The position numbers were made by a program, and so were the translations under genes. Shown piece after piece: positions 55,370 to 64,000 of a DNA stretch of 64,000 nucleotides. The notes beneath the pieces were generated by a model. It was not told the DNA's origin. It saw only the letters and a program-made list of their open reading frames with translations, and ran no database searches. Source of the stretch: Linyphia triangularis. Taxonomy: Eukaryota; Arthropoda; Arachnida; Araneae; Linyphiidae. The number at the start of each line of letters is the position of its first letter. Position 1 is the first letter of the stretch. The stretch lies in NCBI GenBank assembly GCA_963978545.1, contig OZ021727.1, positions 57,300,487 to 57,364,486 of the forward strand, in the 5' to 3' direction.

Positions 55370-56110
55370 GACCAAACACTCAGGAACTTGCCCTAAACAA
55401 ATGGAAGAAAGTTGAAACTGGTTTGAGTGCCATAACAAAATCGCTGTTGACATCTCCACGCATCAAGATAATAGTTCCTACGACGACAGCTCAATCCAGC
55501 CTAGTTATTCACCCTTCCAATATTTACTCCCTTTCAATGAAGCGGTTCTTTTATCACGAACGAGAAAAACAACTAAAAAAAAAAAAATAGGATAATATAA
55601 TAATGATGAGTTGGAGCGAGGTTCGGTAGCCCGATGACGCGTTGCAACTGCTAAAGAAACAATTACCCATCCACAAGAACTTGTCCGCATCATTTTTCAA
55701 TCGAGCAGTCCACTTAAAAACGCCGCCTTTTCACCCTGGCAAGACGTCTTCGCCTGCCCTAATAAATGCCTACATCAATCTGCGTGCTATAAATCCTATC
55801 GCTCTGCACGACGCACGCGCAATCGAAGTCAGAAAGGGAATTGTTTATATGTTGGATCTAAACATCACGGCGATAAAAGCGGAGGGAGGTATGGAAAAGA
55901 ATATAATGAAAAAATTGTATGAGAATTCTTATCTGCTGTAATCGCTGAGGTGACCCCTGGCCGGGCCTCTTGAAGCTAGCTATGGCCGTGAGCTGATGAC
56001 CCCTGCAGAGGCCATGTGATTACCCCGTGGGTCCCTTCTTCCTTGCTACTTGATGGGCCCCTTCTCATGTAAATTTTGAACTGCCTTTGAGGAGGAAGAT
56101 GTTACTTTTT
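55370..56110. promoter_or_regulatory. GC-richer island with 99-codon open frame
   Basis: The + frame 55642-55941 is open for 99 codons but begins at TTG, and its product has no motif I know. Near 55770 'ctacatcaatctgc' contains a GATTGAT word on the minus strand, close to PBX-HOX sites. A G/C-rich block ('gaccccctgg'-like words at 55950-56040) follows. Confidence 0.25.
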
Positions 56111-57439
56111 GTGAGTTGGGGTCAGATGTTAGCTTGGTGGGATATCGGTTTTTAGTTGCGTTTTTTTAAATTATTTGTCCGGAAGAATTGGAAAAGGTAA
56201 TTTTGAGTTTTGAATACAGGACAAGCGCACTCCACAATGTTTAAAGTGTGTTCTTTCACAGTGTATGGTGCATTTTTTTAAGAATATTTGCTGTATGTAT
56301 TCTATAAGTTTTACAAGTACTGTGCATTGCATGCCACACTTATTTATTCACATTTAATGACTGCTTTTAACTAACTTTTTTGGTATACTAGTTTTCTCTA
56401 TCCAAATAAATCATGATTCCGATTATTTTTTCTCTGAGTCAATTTCGAAATACCTGCAACATGTTCCTTATAATATCCTTAATATATACTATCCCTCAAT
56501 ACGAGATTTGATTTTCACATTGTATTCTAAATCAACATCCCATAAATATTTTGCAATTGACCTCATAACTTACTATGTCATAAATTCAGTTGTTAAATGT
56601 AACGATTCCTTAGAGTATTCCCTGAATCGGTCATCGCCTTACTCATATATTTCACATTTGAAAATAGCTCTTTTAGATTTATTGAATCATATCTTTTCAT
56701 TCTTGCATGAACATAAACTTCCATGTCCAAAAACTGAGGAATTCCATTTTTTTCCGCATTTCGAAACGTTAACTGTTTTAACTCATTTATAGTTTTTTAA
56801 GCGTTGAACATTCACTAATCTTGGAATGAGTGGTGAAATATTTACTGCCGTTCCTTATCTGCTGCTCTTGAACCTTCGAGTTCGTAACATTTTTTTCCCT
56901 CCTCCTTTACTTTTAGGTTTACTTGTAAAACGGAGAGAGTTCGTATTCCAAAAAAATGATTAATTGCCCCTTGAAAGAGGAAAAAAAAAAAAAAATACCA
57001 CGAAAGAAAGCATCTTTAGAGCTATCTATCACGGTAAATGAGGAGTGGTGAAATTATATCTGTTAGTAGAAAAGGCATGGCTTTACATTGAATATAGATA
57101 TGCTTCAGAATAAAAGTATTTTAGTTGATGATACATAACAAAAAAAAAAAAAAAAAAAAAATTAAATTTTTTTGCAAATTTATTTTTAATGCATTTGTAT
57201 AAGATTATTTTAGAAATAAGCACTTTAACTTAGTATTGGAATAAGCTATTTAATTTTGTTTTAAGTTGGATAGTATTTATTCTAAGTATCGAAGTAATAT
57301 TGCTTGAAAATAAATTTTGATAGTTTTTGTGTTTGACAAATTTATCTCGTATGTTTAAGTGTACTACAATAATTACAATACCATAAAATATCGCTTCTGA
57401 TTAAAATAAAAGTCTATCGCAGGAATCTCAAAAGGGAAA

Positions 57440-57920
57440 AAAAATCATGTTTAACCTTTTCCATCAACTAAATATTCATGTATTGAGTGACTAGATATTT
57501 AATGCTTTTCTGGAAAAGTATACAATTCATGACAAGCCCTCCATGACAAAGATTTTCTCGCAACGATAGCACTATCTCTTCTTGGATCAGTCTAGTCTTG
57601 CGATAACTTCTCAATGTTCTGTTACACCCGTACCATGATAGCGTCAATGTGCTATTATAAGAACGAAATCTCTTGATGAACTGACTTATCGTTCGTAGAT
57701 CCGGCTGCTGACAGACGTCCCTTGCAAGGGTTACATGCACTTCCAACAAGATGATGATACAAAGTGTATGGCTTTGGCTGTTCGTCTGTCTTCAGACCCC
57801 GGTGGAGGTGCCCAGGATGGCAATAAGTGTTTAAAATTGGGCATTGCAGAAAGACGCCTTGACGTTTAGTGTCGCTGGGTGTGAGCAAGTCTTTCGTTGT
57901 CGTCTTGTTTTGGAAAGGAA
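57440..57920. promoter_or_regulatory. GC-richer island in intron 2
   Basis: The minus strand is open for 93 and 77 codons in two overlapping frames (57749-57468 and 57888-57655). Neither resembles a known protein. The patch is bordered by AT-rich DNA with A runs at about 56981-56995 and 57140-57161. Confidence 0.2.
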
Positions 57921-58869
57921 GATGTTACGATTTTGATTTGTTGTTATGTATATGTCTATTTTCATGATCCTTTTTGTCTATTGTACGAGGTGCGATTTGC
58001 TTTTTGTTGAAGTCGTTGAATGGGTGATGAGATATAATTATAGTTGCAATTGAAATTTCGTGTGAAACGTCGAGATATATAGAAGTTGTTTGTTTTTAAT
58101 TGAAAAATGGTTGATGGATTTCATGAACACGTATTTGTAACGAATATACATTATTTCTTAAAAAGGCGACTTTAAAATAACTTCTTTTTTTTAATTTCAA
58201 AATAGTGTCAATGATTAAACATTTTATTTTTATAATTTAAATAGGAATTCGTTCGTGGAACCTGAATATACGATATCATAAAAACATCGTATTTATTATA
58301 ACTGCATTGAATCCTAGTAGAATAGAAAGTAGGATAATCCAAATCGCATTGACCTGTCAAATTTTAATAGGATTATAATTTCCCTCTCACTGTCCCCCTC
58401 CCCCAATCATGGATTAAAACTATTCCCCTTTTTTTAATCCCTTTGTTACTTTTTCTCCCCATTTCATTTACTAAATACTGTATGAACAGCATATGACGAT
58501 CGTGGTACGAAATTATACTAATATTCTGTAAAAATTCCTGCCGATTTATCATTTAGTTTTCTGTCACCGTATCATAAATTTTACTTTTACTGTATCTTAC
58601 AGTTTTTATATCGTACCAAATAACTAAAACGAGAATTTTATTTTTAATTCAACTGCCAAAGTTCTTTTGAACATTTCTTTTTAATTATTTTTTATACAAT
58701 TCTTTTTTTTTTATTTTTTATTATTTTACTTTTGTTGATTTTATTTTAAGTACAAAGCTATTAGAGATGAATTTTTTATTTATGTTTATTTTTTATGAAT
58801 GTAAAAGTATTGCTAAAAACCTTATGTAATTTTAAAATTAATATTAACATTTTAATTCCATCTTATTAC

Positions 58870-59460
58870 TGACAAAAGGAACTTTTCCAACAAGATACAC
58901 ATCTCTATATACAAACCCACGAGTAAATAATTAAGGACAGAACGCAGTCAAAACAAAGCAAGTAGCTAACATCTTCAGATGAGATATCACCCATAAAACA
59001 AAACCCTAAGCAACCACTCCATCGCATTAAGAGAAACAGTCCATCTCCCCAAATGACATTCGCACCGAATGTCTGTCTGAGATCCTTCTCTCGACAGGAA
59101 TCTTTTTTGGAGGATGAGGAGGATGGAATGAAAAAAACATCCTCTCAAAAATGTAAAGACTTGGATCCTTGCCTTCTTTTTTTTTTCTCCCCTTCGAGGT
59201 AGATGACTGCTGCAAGGTATCTTGACAAGTAGCCAATGTCACTTTTCCCCTGGTGTTCCCGGGAGAATTTCTTTTTCCCGAAAATGAGGCCGGGAATTGT
59301 CTGGAGTGAGGTTTATTCCTGTCCTTGTCGGTCTTGTCAGGCATCCGTCGCATTTCGCGCGAAATCTGACTTGACGTCGCGCTTTTCCGTTTTGGATAGA
59401 GCGGGTTTTTCGGTTGGTGGTGGAGGTTAGCGCCATCTGTTGGGGTGAAAAGGAATGTGT
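58870..59460. promoter_or_regulatory. GC-rich island with CpG-rich end
   Basis: CpG-dense toward its 3' half ('catttcgcgcgaaatctgac', 'gacgtcgcgcttttccg', about 59350-59390). The minus frame 59353-59027 (108 codons) is Arg/Lys/Ser-rich without a known motif. The CpG cluster is the densest in the window outside the exd promoter, so an internal promoter is possible. Confidence 0.3.
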
Positions 59461-60180
59461 TAAATTGTTTGACTCTTATAAATAAAATAATATTGGATTA
59501 ATATATTTTTAAATTTTATGAATTTTTAAAGAAGTTTTGTAAGGATCTCGATGGATTATATCATATTTTTATCTGTCTTTTACATATATCCTCCTGGATA
59601 TTTTTGTGAGTATTCCATGTTAAATTCTACTGTTAAAAATAAATGTTATTGATTGTGGAAAATTTCTTCATTTTTGATTTCTAATGGCTACAAATTATTT
59701 TTATGTGTTAATATAACTTTCCTACTTCCTTAACAGGAATAAGTCAAATAGACCTTACGGAGAGGGGAGATTTGTTTAAAATTAAATTTTAATTTTATAA
59801 AGAATGCAAATTTAAATAATTTACCTTCTAAATAATTTAAAATTGTTTGGCTCCTGTCAATAAATTTTATTGGATTAGTATATTTTGAAATTTTATGAAT
59901 TTTTAAAGGAGTTTTGTAGGGATCTCGAAGGATTATATCAGATTTTTATCTGTCTTTTATATATAAATCCTCCTGAATATTTCTGTGAGTATTCCATGTT
60001 AAATTCTACTGTTAAATATGAATTTTAAAGTTGAAAATAAATTTTATTGAGTGTGGAAAATCTCTTCATTTTTTATTTTTAATGGCTACAATATAATCGT
60101 TACGGAGGGGGGAGATTTGTAAAAAAATAAATTTTAATTTTATGAAGAATGCTAATTTAAATAATTTACCTTGTAAATAA
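59461..60180. repeat. Two-copy direct tandem duplication, period ~378 bp
   Basis: Copy 1 (59461-59838) and copy 2 (59839-60180) share 'ttttatgaatttttaaag', 'gtgagtattccatgttaaat' and 'aaatttaaataatttacctt'. Copy 2 lacks a stretch present in copy 1 ('gtgttaatataactttccta') and has a small local repeat of its own. Divergence is visible throughout, so it is older than the 263-bp duplication. Confidence 0.85.
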
Positions 60181-60542
60181 ACATGAATTTAAAACGCACA
60201 ACTTTCGCATCAAAACATGCATTTTCACTGAAGTTTGAAATTATTTATTGTAAAAAAAATTTAAATGCTTCAAGATTAAATTTTATTAAGTGTTCTTTTT
60301 TAAACACAGTATTTTGTGAACGGTTTTGCCAAGTTATTATTATATTATTATTATTATTGAATAAATAATTTTATTTCATGTAAACAAAGCCCCTATCAAG
60401 TTAAAATTTTACATTAAAGTAAACATCGTTTGGTAGAGCATAAGAATTTAATTGCAGTATTTTGTGATTTAAGAATCTGAAAATAAATTTATAATCGAAA
60501 GGTATTTGTTACTTGTACAAACTTAATTTTTTTATGAGAATA

Positions 60543-60830
60543 ATTTTAGGAATGGGTTTTTAGTGCCTTTTTAATCCTGGATTGCTTTCACGTTCTGCCA
60601 TCCACGATGTTCCATAAAAAATTGGAATCCCCAAAGCACCTCACAACATCTTCCGCCACAGATAACAAACACCCTGGGTGTTCTTACCGAAATCACCAAG
60701 AACCCCACACCATAAACAGCGCTCGGGTCACCAGTGTTATCATAAGCAGTCCATTCCACGTCACATCGTTTTGGTCAAATGGACAAGGTGAACGCTTTTC
60801 CAGTCACAGATAAAAACCCATTCCTAAAAT
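60543..60830. repeat. Perfect 20-bp inverted repeat around a GC-rich core
   Basis: 'attttaggaatgggttttta' at 60543-60562 is exactly reverse-complemented at 60811-60830, bounding 248 bp of GC-richer DNA. A perfect 20-bp match at this distance is very unlikely by chance. I see no flanking target duplication and no coding potential in the core. Confidence 0.85.
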
Positions 60831-61100
60831 ACGCCCCCCAATTCTTATTTCAATCAGCCATCAGCCGCCCCTCTTGAATAACAATCAATGCAAATGTGAC
60901 GATTTGTGCTTTACGTCACGCTTAAATGTTCTCCCAAACAGGTCGTTGCGTAAATTTAGTAGGGGATGTCAACGTCTATCGAATGGTCCACGATAAAAGT
61001 GTTCTTTGAGAAATAAAGAGTCATGTTCTACTAGAGTATAAGTGCTGTTGAATTGGAAGGACAGATGTTGATTGACTTGTGGTCGTTTTTTTTTTTTGCG
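60831..61100. promoter_or_regulatory. Island with SOX-POU composite and CRE words
   Basis: AACAAT (60880-60885) is followed after two bases by a perfect octamer ATGCAAAT (60888-60895). A CRE-type TTACGTCA lies 15 bp further on (60911-60918), the same word as in the exd promoter. TGATTGACTTG (PBX-type half) is near 61070. Candidate enhancer; binding not shown. Confidence 0.35.
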
Positions 61101-62540
61101 AGGAATTAGTAAATATGTACTGAATCCTCCCCCCTTTTCCATCTCCATTTGTGATACTATGCTTGTCCGAAGCGGTTTTTTTTTTATTTTTTTTTTATTT
61201 ATTTTTTATAAATGAATTTCAATCATAGCTCGTAATTTAAAAAATTTTAATGTGGTTTTAAGTCGGTAGTGATGTAGTTTTTATTCTTTTGATATTATGA
61301 AAAAAAATTCTCTAGGGAAGGCTTAGATGTAAATTAAGTATACACTAGAATATAATTCCTCTTAACTTACAGTAATTATGCACTGGATTGACAGTTTGTT
61401 CCGATTTCATAGGCTTAAATGTTATAGTTTTTACAGTTTTGGGCCATAATATCTGCCAAAGTGAAATTTTGTGCAGGGTGTAACAGCAGTAAACAGTGCT
61501 CGTATACTTAATAATAAGAAGAAACAGTTATTTTTAAAAATTTAATTTTATTAAAAGTTTTCATAACTAGCTTATCAATACTTTTTAATGACACCCCATT
61601 ACTTTCCATTAAAACTTTGTTAATGAGCTTTTATTACTATTGTTTTACATGTAAAAAAAAATTATTTCGCCTATGTTGTATATTCCATAATGAAACATTA
61701 GGACTCTAGAGAATGGACAGGCTGACAATTCTTCCTAAGTTAAGTTATTGCTTTAAAAAGTATATTTTCTTACAAGCCCCGTCAGTTTTCTCATTCTATT
61801 GTATTAATTTAAATGCTTTGAGACTCATTGGGATTTTGAAATCCCCTTCTACGAAGTTCGTCCATCAACTTTTGATGACAGCACAAGCTTATTTCAGCTT
61901 GTTAGATACAGTTATATAAGACGATGTAAGGCCAAGATGGATGCCTAGAGGATTGAAAATTCTCCATGTGTTTGCATATAAAGAGAAATATGCTTGTGTT
62001 GCCATCCAATAACTGAATGGTTGTCAAAACGTTTAAATGATTACAGTACCATGTGAAAACGGACGTTACTTATAAGTTCGTTTAGTGCATAAAGGTTTTT
62101 TTTTAAAAAAGCTGAAATTTTTTTTAAGATAAAGCATAATTTAAGTAGGTGGTTTATTTTAAATAAATTAATCCATTATCTTATCAATACTAAGGTTCAT
62201 GAGCTAAGTGGTGTTCATTAATCAAATTTATAGTTGTATTTTTGGGGTTGATAAATTTTAAAATAAGTTTAGATAAGCTCATTATTTGTGAAAACTTGTG
62301 TTTAGAATAAACAATAAAAGGAATCATTTATCAACAATCCACACATGTAGAAACTTGAAATAATTAACTGTAGGCTTTTCTGAAGCGTCATTTTCCCTAT
62401 TATTCAACAACCTCTCAAACTTATTTTTAAACTTCTTGGTGTCTTAGGGCTATATAAAGCTAATGGGTCGTAAGTAGATTCTTTTCCTTGCTTACCCAAC
62501 GTAATTTTTTTTACCCATATAAAGAAACAATAAAATTTCT
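61100..62540. other. AT-rich intron 2 sequence
   Basis: T-rich runs at 61087-61099 and 61178-61206. No gene, RNA or repeat was recognised. Confidence 0.4.
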
Positions 62541-63080
62541 AATGCAGGAAGCATCGTTTTGCCTTTTAACATCTTTACGTGGAAACTCTTCTCGATCGTA
62601 TCGCTACATTGGGACAATTAGTTCCCTTGTCACATCTTCCTGAAGAGAACTTAAGATCCAATCCTCATAAAAGCGAATAAAACAACGTCAGAACTTGAAA
62701 TCAAAAATCCTCTCTTTGATTTACAATTACGGCCTGGACCGACTGTCGAATCGTTATCTGATGTACTTCAAGTAATCCTCAGTAGAACACGATGGGTACA
62801 AAGGGGTATAAGGGGGGAATATTAAGAAGCCTTCTTCAATAAACACAAGAGAGAAGACGCTTTATGTCTTCGGCAGATAAGGCTGAAAACACTTTAGATC
62901 CATCTCTATTTAATTACGCACTCGGACTCTTCGTGACACGCCATATATCTTGTTGAGGTTCTTAACTTTCGTTGGTAAGCGGTGATGGCAGAATGTCTTC
63001 TTGAAGACGCCACTCTTCAAAGTCTTGAAGGGGGGCTGTGTATGCAGTTAGCTTTTATTTTAAGGCTGAGCTTTTCTTTT
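62540..63080. promoter_or_regulatory. GC-richer island with GAAGAC/GTCTTC words
   Basis: GAAGAC and its complement recur several times between about 62850 and 63025, including the 14-bp palindrome GTCTTCTTGAAGAC near 62995. 'cggcagataagg' is a GATA-type site near 62872. No coding sequence is recognised. Confidence 0.25.
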
Positions 63081-64000
63081 CGTCTGCATACAGCATGAAA
63101 CACTTTAGTTTTGAAATATGTATTTGATGTGTGTAATTACTGATTTATAACGACCTGAAATTTGAACTTGCATTCCAAAATTTTTATTGCAATTCTGCTT
63201 TAGACTTTCTGGTCTCCCGCTTAATTTTCTATATTGAATACCGTCTTTTCATCAATTTAATGTATGCTAAAGTTCAACCCCTTGTAGAAGAGTTTTTAAA
63301 AGTTTTTTTATGTCTGATTTTTTTTCTTCTTTTATAACCAAATTAGGTGCTTTATGCCAAGTGAAATCTACAGTTGGAAGGATATTATATATATAACATG
63401 TAAGGCTTTGTTATAAGTTTTCTTGTGAAAAATAATCAAATTAATTAAGAAAAATTAGAACATGAGTATGTAGTTATGTATTAGTTTCAAAGGAACTTAA
63501 TTATGTATTAGTTCCAAGGAAACTTAATTAGGTCGCATAAAAAAAATATTGGATTAATAGAAATAAATTTAAACGTTTAATTTTCTAACAAATTGCAAAT
63601 AATCCGCTACTTAAAAGTTAAAATATTTCTTGACATTAATTTTGAGAAACAATTTACATTCCAATAACCAATAAAGACATTATTTTATAATGACTTCTAA
63701 AATTGTCACATTCTCGGAGTGGTGCAGTAAGTATCATCCCAGAAAATAGATTTGAACTGCCTGCTTTGTTTAATACTAAACAGAATCTAATGGGGAAAAT
63801 ATATCGTATGCTTGCGTGTGAATATTAGTATTTGACCCGTTTAATTTTTTTTGTTAGAATGTGTTCTAGAAGTATCTGAATTAAGTGATCTGTGGTTTTT
63901 TTTCCCTATGTCTTTGCATGTGATTTATAACGCTACATGTTATATAACTTATGTTCAAATCGGTTAGATATATGACCTTATTGTAGAACATCTTAATATA
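63081..64000. other. AT-rich intron 2 sequence to window end
   Basis: The words 'aacttaattatgtattagtt' and 'aacttaattaggtcgc' around 63494-63530 form a short local duplication. No exon or acceptor leading into PBX exon 3 is seen before the window ends. Confidence 0.4.

Noticed and set aside
55642..55941. 99-codon plus-strand frame as a gene
   Set aside because: It begins with TTG, has no known motif, and lies in a GC-richer island where several frames stay open by composition.

Overview
The window is nuclear genomic DNA of an arthropod. It is very AT-rich, with spliced exons, GT-AG introns, tRNA-derived SINE, MITE-like and Helitron-like repeats, microsatellites and long homopolymers. The only host gene I can name is the 5' end of extradenticle (exd, PBX-type TALE homeobox) on the + strand. 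The chelicerate-like N-terminus and large AT-rich introns make a spider or other arachnid my best guess; this is inference, not proof.

Layout. 1-2524: Helitron-like repeats built on a ~130-bp internal array, with three tails ending in CTAG. 2525-16600: AT-rich flank upstream of exd, holding an inverted-repeat element, a 263-bp tandem duplication, a 2.2-kb decayed DNA transposon (copy A) and a MITE. 16740-17158: GC-richer, TATA-less putative promoter and 5' UTR with CRE-like, ETS, GC-box and CCAAT motifs, a PBX-MEIS site and two short uORFs. 17159-17385 and 18007-18080: exd coding exons 1 and 2, encoding 100 codons from the start Met through the first third of the PBC-A domain. 18081 to the end: intron 2, at least 45.9 kb long, with no later PBX exon recognised.

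Intron 2 has two textures. From 18.1 to 24.9 kb it is almost featureless AT-rich DNA. After 24.9 kb, GC-richer islands of about 0.3-1 kb recur every few kb; many carry homeodomain, MEIS, GATA, TEAD, SOX/POU or CRE-like words. I read them as candidate enhancers of exd, which is inference. Between them sit a tRNA-derived SINE with a perfect 13-bp target-site duplication, a hAT-type MITE with a perfect 8-bp duplication, and a second, fuller copy (copy B) of the 2.8-kb transposon. Copy B has ~480-bp imperfect inverted termini and is bounded by two diverged ~250-bp direct copies of host-like sequence. There are also nested small TIR elements, hairpins and several local tandem duplications.

The most unusual item is the transposon shared by copies A and B. 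It has long inverted termini, an internal ~335-bp imperfect palindrome, and a minus-strand decayed protein with a Cys-Val-Cys-Ile-x-His-Gln-Asn motif that I cannot assign to a named transposase family.
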